A stretch of DNA of 64,000 nucleotides from Bacteroidetes bacterium HGW-Bacteroidetes-7 (GTDB lineage Bacteria; Bacteroidota; Bacteroidia; Bacteroidales; UBA932): positions 94,472-158,471 of the forward strand of contig PHDA01000001.1 in NCBI GenBank assembly GCA_002842465.1, read 5' to 3'. Under the pieces are notes generated by a model, which worked only from the letters and a program-made list of their open reading frames with translations, was not told the DNA's origin and searched no databases. Both the position numbers and the translations under genes were made by a program. Below, piece after piece: positions 15,196 to 25,470 of this stretch. Position 1 is the first letter of the stretch. Every line of letters starts with the position of its first letter.

Positions 15196-17805
15196 TTAAA
15201 GACCCAATCTCTTTTTTAAGTTTCTCAATTTATCAAATGCGTCAAGCGGTGAGAGGGTGTTAATATCCATATCTCGTAGTTCATCTCTTAACTCTATCAA
15301 AAGAGGGTCGTCAAGTTTGAAGAATGATAGTTGAACTGCATCTTCATTTACTGTTGCCCTTTTACCCCTTTTGCCCTCGGTTGCACCCGAACTCTCCAGC
15401 TGCTTTAAAATTCTGTCGGCTCTGGTGACAACCTCCTTTGGCATGCCCGCCATCCTCGCCACATGGATTCCAAAACTGTGCTCTACCCCTCCTCTGCACA
15501 ATTTTCTCAGAAATATAACATTTTTACCAACCTCTTTTACAGAAATATGCCAATTTTTTACCCTAGGGAACTTCCCTTCAAGGTCGTTCAGCTCATGATA
15601 ATGGGTTGCGAACAGGGTTTTTGCCTTATATTCAGGGTGTTCGTGTATGTACTCGACAATTGCCCATGCGATTGACATTCCGTCGTATGTGCTTGTTCCC
15701 CGGCCTATTTCATCGAGCAAAATTAGTGATCTTGTTGATAGATTGTGCAGAATTGTAGATGTTTCGAGCATCTCTGTCATAAATGTACTCTCTCCGCGGC
15801 TAATATTGTCGGATGCACCTACCCGTGTGAATATTTTATCAACTATGCCGATTGAGGCGCTCTCTGCGGGAACGAAGCACCCTGCCTGAGCCATAAGTAC
15901 AATGAGGGCTGTTTGTCTTAGAAGGGCGCTTTTACCGGCCATGTTTGGTCCGGTTAATATTATAATCTGTTGATTATCATTGTCAAGGAATATGTCGTTT
16001 GCCACATACTCCTCTCCGGGAGGCATTAGTTTTTCGATAACAGGGTGCCTTCCGTCTTTAATGTCAATGGCAGTGCCGGTATTGAGCTGGGGGCGAAAGT
16101 AGTTGTTCTCCTTTGAAACCAGCGCAAAACCTGCGAGGCAGTCAAGACGGGCAAGTATGGCCGCGTTTTGCTGAATGGCCGGAATGTTTTGCTGTATGGC
16201 TGCTATTAAGTTGTTGAAGAGGGTCTGTTCCAGAATGAGTATCTTCTCCTCTGCGCCCAATATCTTCTCTTCGTACTCTTTGAGTTCCTGAGTTATATAC
16301 CTTTCGGCGCTCACAAGGGTCTGTTTTCGTATCCAGTCCTGCGGGACCTTATCCTTATGTGTGTTTCTTACCTCAAGGTAGTAGCCGAAAACGTTATTGA
16401 AGCTTATTTTTAGTGAACTGATTCCTGTGCGCTGAGTCTCCCTCTCCTGAATGGATGCCAATATCTGCTTGCCGTGTCGGGCTATGTCCCGCAGCGAATC
16501 CAACTCCTGACTTACCCCTGCCGAAATTACATCACCTTTTCCAATCAGGCCGGCGGGGTCGGGAAGAAGCTCTGAGGAGAGCCTCTCCATGAGTTCCGGA
16601 CAGTTGTCAAGTGACTCTGCAAACGATTTGAGGTGCGACGATGCTGAATTTGTGCACAGTTCTCTGATTGGGTTAATCTGCTGCAGACCCCGCCTGAGCA
16701 TTGTCATCTCGCGAGGAGTAATTCTGCCTGCGGCAGCCTTTGATACAACCCTCTCCAGATCGCCTGTTTCATGCAGCAATTTTCTTAAGGAATCTCTTAA
16801 AGGGCTGTCATTGAAAAGTGTTTCAACTATGCTGTGCCTTATGTTAAGTTGGTTTATATCTTTCAGCGGCATTGCAAGCCAGTTCCTGAGAGTTCTTGAA
16901 CCCATCGGGTTTGCACATCTCTCTATGGTTTTGAATAGAGATACAGCCTCCTCACGGTTGCTGGCGAACACCTCAAGGTTTCTGAATGTGAATTTGTCTA
17001 TCCAGACATACTCACCCTCGTCAATTCGGGAGATTGAGCACAAGTGGCCAAGTCCTTCGTGACGGGTCAGCTCCAGGTAGAAAAGAATTGCACCGGCTGC
17101 CGTTACCGCCAGTGGCATCTCCTCAACTCCAAAACCCTTTAATGACATTGTTCCAAAATGCTCCTTAAGCTTTTCGTAAGAGGCCTCCTGAACAAATGCC
17201 CACTCATCCATGGGGGTTATGTAATAATCTTTCCCAAACCTCTCCTCAAACCCTTTTCTGAACCCCCTCTCTACAAGAACCTCCTTTGGAGACATGCTCG
17301 CAAGCAGAAGTTCGATGTATTCAAGTGAGCCGGCAGCAACGCGAAATGTGCCGGTAGATATATCAAGAAATGCAATTCCTCCATTTTCTCCTCTGAAGCT
17401 TACGGCGCAGAGGTAGTTGTTTTCGTTGTTCGAGAGTAGTTGATCGTTATATGCAACTCCGGGTGTAACCAGTTCGGTTATGCCTCTCTTCACAATGGTT
17501 TTGGTGAGTTTGGGATCTTCCAGCTGGTCGCAGATTGCCACTTTATAGCCGGCCCTTACCAGCTTAGGCAGATAGCTGTCTATTGAGTGGTGCGGAAAAC
17601 CTGCCAGCTCTACATGAGAGGCGGCACCGTTAGCCCTTTTTGTAAGTACTATTCCCAGTACTTTTGAGGCAATTATTGCATCCTCGCTAAAGGTCTCGTA
17701 AAAGTCGCCTACACGAAACAACAAAACGGCGTCAGGGTACTTGGCCTTTATGGCCAGATACTGCTTCATTAAAGGGGTCTCTGCTATTTTTTTACCGGAG
17801 TTCAT
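15196..17805 (-). CDS. mutS: DNA mismatch repair protein MutS
   Basis: About 869 residues. The mismatch-reading motif DFYETF (Phe-x-Glu) is near the N-terminus. The ATPase has Walker A GPNMAGKS and Walker B LILLDEIGRG followed by TSTYDG. The start is set at the ATG at 17805, where MNSGKKIAETPLMKQY lines up with other Bacteroidetes MutS proteins. An upstream ATG would add ten residues but would place the start upstream of the -7 element (17811-17818). It recognises mispairs and recruits MutL. The downstream permease gene follows after 9 bases. Confidence 0.96.
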   Translation of the reverse strand: MNSGKKIAETPLMKQYLAIKAKYPDAVLLFRVGDFYETFSEDAIIASKVLGIVLTKRANGAASHVELAGFPHHSIDSYLPKLVRAGYKVAICDQLEDPKLTKTIVKRGITELVTPGVAYNDQLLSNNENNYLCAVSFRGENGGIAFLDISTGTFRVAAGSLEYIELLLASMSPKEVLVERGFRKGFEERFGKDYYITPMDEWAFVQEASYEKLKEHFGTMSLKGFGVEEMPLAVTAAGAILFYLELTRHEGLGHLCSISRIDEGEYVWIDKFTFRNLEVFASNREEAVSLFKTIERCANPMGSRTLRNWLAMPLKDINQLNIRHSIVETLFNDSPLRDSLRKLLHETGDLERVVSKAAAGRITPREMTMLRRGLQQINPIRELCTNSASSHLKSFAESLDNCPELMERLSSELLPDPAGLIGKGDVISAGVSQELDSLRDIARHGKQILASIQERETQRTGISSLKISFNNVFGYYLEVRNTHKDKVPQDWIRKQTLVSAERYITQELKEYEEKILGAEEKILILEQTLFNNLIAAIQQNIPAIQQNAAILARLDCLAGFALVSKENNYFRPQLNTGTAIDIKDGRHPVIEKLMPPGEEYVANDIFLDNDNQQIIILTGPNMAGKSALLRQTALIVLMAQAGCFVPAESASIGIVDKIFTRVGASDNISRGESTFMTEMLETSTILHNLSTRSLILLDEIGRGTSTYDGMSIAWAIVEYIHEHPEYKAKTLFATHYHELNDLEGKFPRVKNWHISVKEVGKNVIFLRKLCRGGVEHSFGIHVARMAGMPKEVVTRADRILKQLESSGATEGKRGKRATVNEDAVQLSFFKLDDPLLIELRDELRDMDINTLSPLDAFDKLRNLKKRLGL

Positions 17806-17810
17806 TCCTA

Positions 17811-17818
17811 CAAAAATA
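17811..17818 (-). promoter_or_regulatory. -7 promoter element of mutS
   Basis: TATTTTTG on the minus strand matches the Bacteroidetes -7 consensus TAnnTTTG. It ends only 5 bases before the chosen mutS ATG, implying a leaderless or nearly leaderless mRNA and arguing against the upstream ATG. Confidence 0.55.
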
Positions 17819-17840
17819 GATATATTTTGTTTCAAAACCC

Positions 17841-17848
17841 TATCTTTG
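17841..17848 (+). promoter_or_regulatory. -7 promoter element of the serine hydrolase gene
   Basis: TATCTTTG on the plus strand fits TAnnTTTG and lies 27 bases before the ATG at 17876. It is divergent from the mutS element 22 bases away. Confidence 0.5.
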
Positions 17849-17875
17849 TAAAATGTCCCCTAAATTTAACCTCAT

Positions 17876-19063
17876 ATGAAAAAACAGAGATTTTTCCGAA
17901 ACATTGCTGCATTTATAACTGTCGCTACAATAGTGACAGCCTGCAGTTTTCAGTCAAAAGAGAGACAGGTAGAGGAGCAGATTGGCAAAATTATGGATAG
18001 TACCGGCGCGGTTGGTCTTGCAGTTGCCGTTGTTAAGGACGGGAAGATTATTTACAGCAACTCTTTCGGTTACAAAAACCTTGAGGAGCAGACTCCGCTT
18101 GTAAAGGAGGATATCTTTAGAATCGCCTCAATTTCAAAATCTTTCACTACTACTGCCCTTATGACTCTTGTTGAGAAAGGCCTCTTTAATCTTGATGACG
18201 ATGTTAGTAATCTGGTGGGCTTCACTGTTAGAAACCCAAAATACCCGGATGTTCCTATAACAGTTAAGTTGTTGCTTTCGCATACTTCAAGCATGAATGA
18301 TGCAGGTGGTTACTTTAGTCTTGATGTGATTAATCCTGATAAAAATCCCGATTATGCGAAGAGTTATAATGACTATGAGCCGGGTTCTAAATATGAATAC
18401 TGCAACCTTGGCTTCAATACGCTAGGCGCTATTATCGAAAAATATTCGGGGATTCGTTTTGATAACCTTATAAAAGAGACTGTAATAAACCCGCTAGGTC
18501 TTATTGCAAGTTTCAATGTTGATTCTCTTGATGCTGCCCTATATGTGCCTCTTTACAGTAAAGAGCCTGTTGACACAACAGCGGGGGCAGAAAAGGTATT
18601 CAAAGCTCAGCCTGCTGCCTACCTGAGCAGAGCCAAAGATATTGATTCCGGTTATGTCATGGGTTACAGCACTCCGCTATTCTCTCCAACCGGAGGAATG
18701 AAAACCTCGGCATACGACCTTGCTCGCTATATGATAATGCATATGAATTACGGTGTGGGTGAAAATGGTGTAAGGGTTATGTCTGAGGAGAGTGCAAAAC
18801 TTATGCAGACTCCTGTTATTGAGACAGGTGAGCTAAACAGCTACTGCCTTGCTTTAAGACACGCAGGGAACCTTATACCGGGTGAGATGATGGTTGGCCA
18901 TACAGGTTCGGCATACGGTCTTTACAGCGCTATGTTCTTTGAACCAAACAAAAAATTCGGCTTTGTAATGATGACCAATGGATGCGACCCTGTTTACAAA
19001 GATGGGTTTACTGTTATTCAGGGTGATGTTATAAGGGCGCTGTACGATATTTATATCAAATAG
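17876..19063 (+). CDS. Serine hydrolase lipoprotein, class C beta-lactamase/AmpH-like fold
   Basis: 395 residues with signal peptide and lipobox Cys23 (VTACS). The penicillin-binding fold motifs are present: SxxK at 85-88 (SISK), a YxN motif in EYCNLGFN, and HTGSAYG near residue 343 in the place of KTG. Members act as D-alanyl-D-alanine carboxypeptidases, esterases or beta-lactamases; the HTG form is common in AmpH- and esterase-like members. It is exported and lipid-anchored. No resistance gene neighbours it, so a cell-wall or peptide role is more likely than resistance. Confidence 0.88.
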   Translation: MKKQRFFRNIAAFITVATIVTACSFQSKERQVEEQIGKIMDSTGAVGLAVAVVKDGKIIYSNSFGYKNLEEQTPLVKEDIFRIASISKSFTTTALMTLVEKGLFNLDDDVSNLVGFTVRNPKYPDVPITVKLLLSHTSSMNDAGGYFSLDVINPDKNPDYAKSYNDYEPGSKYEYCNLGFNTLGAIIEKYSGIRFDNLIKETVINPLGLIASFNVDSLDAALYVPLYSKEPVDTTAGAEKVFKAQPAAYLSRAKDIDSGYVMGYSTPLFSPTGGMKTSAYDLARYMIMHMNYGVGENGVRVMSEESAKLMQTPVIETGELNSYCLALRHAGNLIPGEMMVGHTGSAYGLYSAMFFEPNKKFGFVMMTNGCDPVYKDGFTVIQGDVIRALYDIYIK

Positions 19064-19107
19064 CACCTAGTCAATCAGATAAAACGTAATATTCTGTTTT
19101 GTAAAAA

Positions 19108-20421
19108 TTGAAAAAAGTACTCATTATAACCTATTACTGGCCTCCTTTTGGAGGTTCCGGAGTACAGCGGTGGCTTAAGTTTACCAAGTACCTAAGGGAG
19201 TTCGGATACGAACCGGTGATATATACCCCCGAAAACCCTGAGTTTATGGCGGAGGACAGGTCGCTGTGCAGTGAAATTCCTGCAGGGGTGGAGGTTATAA
19301 AGAGGAAGATTACCGAGCCATATTCGCTTTACAGGCTCTTTACAGGAAAGAAAAAGGGGGCTATAAAGCCGGGATTTATAAGTAGTCCCGGCTCCGGCTC
19401 TTTCAGGGTTTCGTTTAAAGAGAGGCTCTCTCTCTTTATCAGAAGTAATATATTCATTCCCGATCCAAAAATATTGTGGGTCCCTCCGTCAGTTAAGTTT
19501 CTTAAAAAGTATCTTCAGGAGAATCCTGTTGATGCCATTGTAAGTACCGGACCTCCTCACTCTATGCATCTGATTGCACAAAAGGTATCTCTGGCTACGG
19601 GGATTCCGTGGCTTGCCGATTTCAGGGATCCGTGGACTAAAATTTATAATTTTAAATATCTCAGACATACCCCTTTCGTTAAGGGAGTTCACGAGAAGCT
19701 GGAGAGACGTGTTGTGACAGGTGCAAATGCGGTTGTTACCGTTACAAATACGATTGCCTCTGAGCTTAGAGAGCTTGGGCAGGAGAGAGTATTTGTGGTT
19801 ACAAACGGGTTTGATAAGGATGATTTTAAAGAGAAGGAGCCCGAAGCAGAAATTAATTTTACCTTGACCTATACAGGTCTTTTTGTACAAACTCAAAATC
19901 CTTCTGTTTTGTGGAGGGTTTTAGGAGAGAGGGCAAAAAAGAGCAAGGTTTTTGCAAAAGAGTTAAAAATCAGACTCATTGGCAATATTGACAAATCAAT
20001 TCTTGAGGATATTTATAAAAACGGGCTTAGAGGCAATTTGATTTTGATGGATTATATGCCGCACAATCAGGTGGTTTTATGGCAACGAAAGGCTCGGGTT
20101 TTATTGCTTTCGGGCGGCCGTGAGCCGGAGTCTAAGGGTATAATGACAGGGAAGTTTTTTGAGTATCTTGCCGCCGGCAGAGCAATTCTTGGCTTTGGCC
20201 CAAAGGGTGGTGATATGGATATTGCCCTGGAGGAGAGCGGTGCAGGTAAAATGTTCGATTTTGAGGATAAAAGAGGTGTTGCGGAGTGGATTGATGAGGC
20301 TTACAGGCTTTATAAAGATGGCTCCTCTTTTGCAAAGGGGGCAAATATTGAGAAGTATTCAAGAAAAAATTTAACCGGGCAGATTGCACGGATACTTGAT
20401 GAAATTACAGCAGGACAATAA
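19108..20421 (+). CDS. Family 1-type glycosyltransferase (GT4-like)
   Basis: 437 residues with a GT-B fold. The N-terminus has the pattern KVLIITYYWPPFGGSGVQRW, followed by PPSVKFLKKYLQ and STGPPHSMHLIA. The C-terminal domain shows the nucleotide-sugar-binding segment SKGIMTGKFFEYLAAGRAIL with the acidic residue region nearby. It starts with TTG at 19108, chosen because it gives the standard N-terminus and no ATG is available before the conserved strand. Followed after 12 bases by the YfhO gene, it may act in surface polysaccharide or glycan assembly. The sugar is unknown. Confidence 0.88.
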   Translation: MKKVLIITYYWPPFGGSGVQRWLKFTKYLREFGYEPVIYTPENPEFMAEDRSLCSEIPAGVEVIKRKITEPYSLYRLFTGKKKGAIKPGFISSPGSGSFRVSFKERLSLFIRSNIFIPDPKILWVPPSVKFLKKYLQENPVDAIVSTGPPHSMHLIAQKVSLATGIPWLADFRDPWTKIYNFKYLRHTPFVKGVHEKLERRVVTGANAVVTVTNTIASELRELGQERVFVVTNGFDKDDFKEKEPEAEINFTLTYTGLFVQTQNPSVLWRVLGERAKKSKVFAKELKIRLIGNIDKSILEDIYKNGLRGNLILMDYMPHNQVVLWQRKARVLLLSGGREPESKGIMTGKFFEYLAAGRAILGFGPKGGDMDIALEESGAGKMFDFEDKRGVAEWIDEAYRLYKDGSSFAKGANIEKYSRKNLTGQIARILDEITAGQ

Positions 20422-20433
20422 ATTATTGGTGAT

Positions 20434-22941
20434 ATGAAGGAGTTTTTAAAGAGATACAAGCAATATTTGATACCCGTGCTGCTATTTGCGGTTACGGCAT
20501 ACCTCTTTACACCTCAGGTGTTACAGAACAAGGTTGTAAATCAGAGTGACATTGCTGCCTGGAGAGGCATGGCAAACGAGATTATTGAGTACAACAAGGC
20601 CAATCCGGATGAAGACCCTGCGTTGTGGACAAACTCAATGTTTTCGGGAATGCCTGCTACTACAATCTCAGTTATCTACGATGGTGACTACACCGACTAC
20701 TTTTACAAACTCATAACCAAGATTTCGGGAACACGTCCCCCGGCATATCTTCTGATAAGTCTGGCGGGAGCCTTCCTTATGTTTTTGGCATTTGGAATCA
20801 ACCCGTGGCTTTCAGCTATCGGGGCCTTTGCCGTTACTTTTTGCTCGTACAACCTGCAGATAATTCAGGTTGGGCACAACTCAAAGATGGTGGCGATTGC
20901 CTTTATGCCGTGGGTTATTGCTGCCGTTGTATATGCTTACAATAAAAAGGCGCTTCTTGGCTCTGTACTCTTTGCCTTTGCCCTCAGTTTTCAGATTAAG
21001 GCCAATCACCCCCAGATTACCTACTATCTGGCCATGATAATACTTGCTCTGGCAATCGCCCAACTCTATACGGCTATTAAAGAGGGGTACTTCAAAAAAT
21101 TCATATCTGTCTCTGCAATGCTTCTTGTTGCAGGGCTTCTGGGAATTGCTGCCAATGTAAACCATTTGTGGCCTACTTACGAGTACTCCAAATTTACAAT
21201 GAGGGGAGGTTCGGAGCTGGCTCAGGAGGAGGGTAAAGATCAAAAGGGGCTGGATATCTCCTATGCAACCAACTGGTCATATAGCCTTGAAGAGATGCCT
21301 AACCTAATGATTCCCAATTTTAACGGAGGCTCGTCGGGTGGTGAATTGTCAAGAAAATCGCACACCTACCAGGCTCTAAAGGATGGAGGTTATTCGGGAG
21401 CAGAACAGGTAATCAAACAACTTCCACTCTACTGGGGGCCTCAGCCATTCACGGCAGGACCAATGTATGTGGGGGCTCTCTCTATGTTTCTGTTTGTCCT
21501 AGGACTCATTCTAATAAAAGGTCCGCTAAGATGGTGGGTGGCCGGCGTCTCTCTGTTGGCTGTGATGCTTTCGTGGGGTTCTAACCTACTTTTTGTGACA
21601 GAGTTCTTCTTCAAGTACATTCCAATGTACAGTAAATTCAGAACTGTCTCCATGGTTCTGGTAATACTTCAGATTACAATACCACTGCTCGCAATAATTG
21701 TATTGGACAGAGTGCTCAAAAAGGAGTATCCGGAAAAGAGTCTCAAGAGGGCATTTGCAATTTCACTTGCAATTACCGCCGGCCTTTCGCTGGTGTTTGC
21801 AATAATTCCTTCGCTTGCAGGATCATTCGTCTCTGCTGCCGATGCGCGTCTTCCACAGGCCTTGCACGAACCTTTGATCAATGACAGAATGTCGCTTTTA
21901 AGAGCAGATGCTTTCCGTTCAATTATGTTCATTCTTGCCGGCGCTGCTGTAATATGGTTTGGCTATAAGGGCAAAATCAAAAAGGGTTTAATGTATGGGA
22001 TAATTGCCTTGATTTTTGTTGCAGATCTGTGGATGGTTGGAAAGAGGTACCTCAACGATGACCATTTTGTAAAACGTCGTGACTTTGAAAACCAATATGC
22101 ACTAAGAACCGTTGACAAACTTATTCTGGAGGATAAAGATCCTAACTACAGAGTGCTTGACCTGAGTATTGAGAGCCCTTTCAACGACTCACACATTAGC
22201 TACCACCACAAAACAATTGGAGGTTACAGCCCTGCAAAATTGCAGAGGTATCAGGACATGATAGACAACCACCTCTTCCGTGAGATGCAACAAATTGCAA
22301 CCGATTTAAAGGAGAGTCGCACAATTGATGAGGCACAAAACAGTTTAGGCAATTATCCTGTCCTGAATATGCTCAATACCAGATATATTGTAATATCTTC
22401 TGAGAGCCCGCCGCTCATCAATACAAACGCCATGGGCAATGCGTGGTTTGTTACAGATGTAAAAGTTGTTGAGACAAACACCCGTGAAATAAAGATGCTA
22501 AACGCTGCTGAGGCAGACGAGGAGTTTGATATAAGATCCAATGCGGTGGTTAACAACAGCTATGCCTCGTTAATTGAGGGTTACTCACAGGATACTCTGG
22601 CAAGTGACGAGCTTATAGTGCTAACATCATACTCTCCAAACAAAATAACCTATCAGTACAATTCAAACAGCAGCAGAGTTGCCCTTTTCAGCGAAATTTA
22701 CTACCCTGCAGGCTGGAGAGCATTTGTTGATGGTGAAGAGTTGCCAATATTCAGAGCAAACTACACCCTCAGGGGGCTCAAACTTCCTGAAGGCAGCCAT
22801 ACGGTAGAGTTTGAATTCAAACCTGAATCCTTCACCAAAGGAGAGCTCTACTCAAGAATCGCATCGGGCATACTTATTTTGTTATTAATAGGGGTTGTTG
22901 TTAAGGAAATATTGCAGAAAAGAGTACCATCAAAACAATAA
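20434..22941 (+). CDS. YfhO family membrane protein (GT-C fold)
   Basis: 835 residues. It has many membrane segments from residue 10 to about 530 and a long periplasmic C-terminal part with VALFSEIYYPAGWRAFVDG and LPEGSHTVEFEF, typical of YfhO/DUF proteins. One last membrane helix follows at 805-825. The family resembles GT-C glycosyltransferases that use lipid-linked sugars and has been tied to glycosylation of wall or surface polymers in other phyla. It lies 12 bases after the glycosyltransferase, so a joint role in glycan modification is likely. Confidence 0.9.
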   Translation: MKEFLKRYKQYLIPVLLFAVTAYLFTPQVLQNKVVNQSDIAAWRGMANEIIEYNKANPDEDPALWTNSMFSGMPATTISVIYDGDYTDYFYKLITKISGTRPPAYLLISLAGAFLMFLAFGINPWLSAIGAFAVTFCSYNLQIIQVGHNSKMVAIAFMPWVIAAVVYAYNKKALLGSVLFAFALSFQIKANHPQITYYLAMIILALAIAQLYTAIKEGYFKKFISVSAMLLVAGLLGIAANVNHLWPTYEYSKFTMRGGSELAQEEGKDQKGLDISYATNWSYSLEEMPNLMIPNFNGGSSGGELSRKSHTYQALKDGGYSGAEQVIKQLPLYWGPQPFTAGPMYVGALSMFLFVLGLILIKGPLRWWVAGVSLLAVMLSWGSNLLFVTEFFFKYIPMYSKFRTVSMVLVILQITIPLLAIIVLDRVLKKEYPEKSLKRAFAISLAITAGLSLVFAIIPSLAGSFVSAADARLPQALHEPLINDRMSLLRADAFRSIMFILAGAAVIWFGYKGKIKKGLMYGIIALIFVADLWMVGKRYLNDDHFVKRRDFENQYALRTVDKLILEDKDPNYRVLDLSIESPFNDSHISYHHKTIGGYSPAKLQRYQDMIDNHLFREMQQIATDLKESRTIDEAQNSLGNYPVLNMLNTRYIVISSESPPLINTNAMGNAWFVTDVKVVETNTREIKMLNAAEADEEFDIRSNAVVNNSYASLIEGYSQDTLASDELIVLTSYSPNKITYQYNSNSSRVALFSEIYYPAGWRAFVDGEELPIFRANYTLRGLKLPEGSHTVEFEFKPESFTKGELYSRIASGILILLLIGVVVKEILQKRVPSKQ

Positions 22942-22976
22942 TTACCTTTGCGCCACATTTGAATAGAGAGTAGGGA

Positions 22977-23459
22977 TTGATTAGAATTAAAAGAGAATTG
23001 AAAAACGTCAGGGGAATAATAAAAATTTGCTTTACAGCGCTGTTAACCGCTGTATTGTGCGGGGTTTTGCTTTTTAGCTCTACCGGCGCTACCTCTGATA
23101 ATAGCAGATCTGCCAAACTCGAATCAAAACCTGCTTTAGAACCTGTAACAGTAATAGAAAACGAGAGCGAAACTGAATATGCTTTCACCTTTTCAATGCC
23201 GGAAGCCTCTCCCTTTATGGCGATTGTCCATGATGGAACAGTTTCTCTGCCCGGAGTAACTGCGCGAAGCAGCTCTCCTTGGAGCAGCTCAGGAGTAAAT
23301 ATCAGGCTTGGCAAAACTCTTCAATACTCAGAAATTCGCGAAAATTCATTAAAAAGGGTGTTTGCCCACTCGATCATAACCCGAAAAGAGAGACAAATTC
23401 TTACATTCTCATATAGTAACAACAAGTTTGTTTACCTTCTGAGGGAGATAATCATATAG
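22977..23459 (+). CDS. Hypothetical exported protein
   Basis: 160 residues from a TTG start at 22977. One membrane segment or signal (IICFTALLTAVLCGVLLFSS) is followed by a short polar region with no family I recognise. The C-terminus is basic (ITRKERQI) with YLLREIII at the end. It lies 35 bases after the YfhO gene on the same strand. The start codon is uncertain because the next in-frame ATG would remove the membrane segment. Coding status is moderately supported by strand, spacing and the export-like N-terminus. Confidence 0.45.
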   Translation: MIRIKRELKNVRGIIKICFTALLTAVLCGVLLFSSTGATSDNSRSAKLESKPALEPVTVIENESETEYAFTFSMPEASPFMAIVHDGTVSLPGVTARSSSPWSSSGVNIRLGKTLQYSEIRENSLKRVFAHSIITRKERQILTFSYSNNKFVYLLREIII

Positions 23460-23598
23460 CCATTTTCAATTTTTTATAGAGTCTCCGGGTAATCTGCCCG
23501 GAAGGGTTCTCCTGTATGAACTTGCCTGAACATTACGGCAGATCAACAGTGAGATCTCTGTAAGGTCACATTAATTAATAAAAAATTGAATATAAATA

Positions 23599-24057
23599 AT
23601 GGAAAATCTAATAGTTAAAAGGATAAATGTAAAGATACTCGTACTTACAATCACTATGGTAATTATTTCAGGGGTGGCACTAATTCTTAAAGATTACTCA
23701 ACAACTGTGATTGTTTTAATTGCAGCGGCTCTGATATTCTTTTTCAAACGTAAACATGAGGTGTACACAGTAACGGGGAGTCCTGTGAAACGTGAGTCAT
23801 ACTTCTTTGACAGAGAGAGTAAAAGCGCACTGGAGAGCGTTCTTCATGGTGAGCTTGGTGATAATTCACTCGTAATGTACTTCAGTGATAACGGCAGTGG
23901 CAGACTTGATGTTATAATGACAAAAGACGAAAACTATGCAGTTGCAACAATATTTCACTACATTCCCCATAGGTATGAACAGGATTCTGACCCTATAGAG
24001 TACACAGGCCCTAAGGTCAAGAAACTTGCAAGATACCTTAAGCGTTGTCAGCGTTAG
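23599..24057 (+). CDS. Hypothetical protein with two N-terminal membrane helices
   Basis: 152 residues. Two hydrophobic segments (about 11-31 and 37-50) are followed by a cytoplasmic-looking soluble part rich in charged residues, including YFDRESK-like and SDNGSGRLDVIMTKDENYAVA. It ends with a basic helix (KKLARYLKRCQR). No family recognised. It sits between the hypothetical gene at 22977-23459 and a convergent transporter gene. Confidence 0.7.
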   Translation: MENLIVKRINVKILVLTITMVIISGVALILKDYSTTVIVLIAAALIFFFKRKHEVYTVTGSPVKRESYFFDRESKSALESVLHGELGDNSLVMYFSDNGSGRLDVIMTKDENYAVATIFHYIPHRYEQDSDPIEYTGPKVKKLARYLKRCQR

Positions 24058-24075
24058 GTGTGACAATATTGTTTA

Positions 24076-25425
24076 TCAGAAAATACTGTTTAGCAAGACG
24101 ATTGAGATTGCAATTGGGGCTAAAAATTTAATTACCAGCATAATTCCGTTAAAGAGGGACTTTCTTAAAGCGACTGTCCCTCCGCTGGTAAGTTCGTCCA
24201 GAACATCGGCTCTTTTCATCCTCCATCCGACAAATAGTACAACCAGAAGGCCTCCTACCGGAAGCAGCACATTTGAAGATGCGTAGTCAAAGAGGTCGAA
24301 AAATGTTTTGCCGAAAATTGTTATATCGCTCAGCGGACCCTGTGAAAGAGAGCTGAACGTTCCAAAGATTCCGATAATCACAAAAGTAACTACAACAGCT
24401 ACTTTCCTGGTCATCTTAAGCTCCTCTGTAAAGTATGCAACCACTACCTCCAGAAGTGAAATTGCTGATGTTATTGCTGCAATTAGCAGAATAAAGAAAA
24501 ATGCGATTGAAATTACATTGCCAAAAGGCATCTGTGCGAAAATCTGTGGCAGGGTAATGAATACGAGGCTTGGCCCTTGTCCCGGAGAGATACCGAATGC
24601 GAAAACTGCCGGCATCACGGCAAGTCCTGCCAGTATTGCAAACCCCGTATCGGCAAATGCCGACATAAATGAGATCTTAAAAAGATTTTCCTTCCTGTTG
24701 ACATATGAGCCGTATGTGATTATACATCCCATGCCCAGGCTAAGTGAGAAAAAGGCCTGTCCGAGAGCGGCAAGCATTGTCTCTCCGGTAATCTTTGAGA
24801 AGTCGGGGTACAAAAGAAACTTAACACCGGCTCCGGCTCCGTCAAGGGTCAGTGATCTTATTGCCAGCAACAATACCAGCACAAAAAGCATTGGCATTAA
24901 TATTTTTGAATATTTTTCTATTCCGTTCTTGACTCCGGCTACCACTATCAGGGCGGATAATGTCAGAAACAGCAGGTGCATGGCCACCGGCAAAAAAGAG
25001 GATTGGGAGAATCCCGAAAACTGGTTTGCGAGCGACGAACTGTCAGAGGTGAGGAAATCGGAGGAGAATGATTTGAAAATGTATTCAAGGGTCCAGCCTC
25101 CCACTACGCTGTAAAAAGACATTATGCAAATTGAGGCAACAACGCTGATAACTCCGATGGACAACCAGCCCGATTTAGGCGCAATCTTCTTGATGGCTCC
25201 AAAAGCATTAGACTGAGTCCTCCTCCCAATAACAAACTCCGAAAACATTATAGGCAGGCAGAGAAGGATGACAAATACTAGATAGAGAATTATGAATGCG
25301 GCACCTCCGTTATTGCCAACCATATAGGGGAATCGCCATAAGTTGCCTAATCCAACTGCCGAACCGGCCACTGCTACCAGGACTCCAAAGCGGCTGCCAA
25401 AGCCATCTCTTTCTATATTTGCCAT
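24076..25425 (-). CDS. Sodium-dependent amino-acid/neurotransmitter symporter (NSS/SNF family)
   Basis: 449 residues with about eleven to twelve membrane helices. The N-terminal signature GSAVGLGNLWRFPYMVGNNG is the sodium- and substrate-binding unwound region of helix 1 in LeuT-type transporters, and GQAFFSLSLGMGCIITYGSY marks helix 6. Substrate is probably an amino acid but cannot be named. A -7 element (TATCTTTG on the minus strand, 25442-25449) lies 16 bases upstream. Confidence 0.95.
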   Translation of the reverse strand: MANIERDGFGSRFGVLVAVAGSAVGLGNLWRFPYMVGNNGGAAFIILYLVFVILLCLPIMFSEFVIGRRTQSNAFGAIKKIAPKSGWLSIGVISVVASICIMSFYSVVGGWTLEYIFKSFSSDFLTSDSSSLANQFSGFSQSSFLPVAMHLLFLTLSALIVVAGVKNGIEKYSKILMPMLFVLVLLLAIRSLTLDGAGAGVKFLLYPDFSKITGETMLAALGQAFFSLSLGMGCIITYGSYVNRKENLFKISFMSAFADTGFAILAGLAVMPAVFAFGISPGQGPSLVFITLPQIFAQMPFGNVISIAFFFILLIAAITSAISLLEVVVAYFTEELKMTRKVAVVVTFVIIGIFGTFSSLSQGPLSDITIFGKTFFDLFDYASSNVLLPVGGLLVVLFVGWRMKRADVLDELTSGGTVALRKSLFNGIMLVIKFLAPIAISIVLLNSIF

Positions 25426-25441
25426 AATCTAAGTTTTAACA

Positions 25442-25449
25442 CAAAGATA
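25442..25449 (-). promoter_or_regulatory. -7 promoter element of the symporter gene
   Basis: TATCTTTG on the minus strand matches TAnnTTTG, 16 bases before the symporter ATG. Confidence 0.5.
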
Positions 25450-25470
25450 TATAAATGCTGGTTTTATCAT

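Noticed and set aside
23481..23560. Terminator after the hypothetical gene at 22977-23459
   Set aside because: CCGGG/CCCGG (23485-23501) can form a small hairpin but no T run follows, so it was not called.
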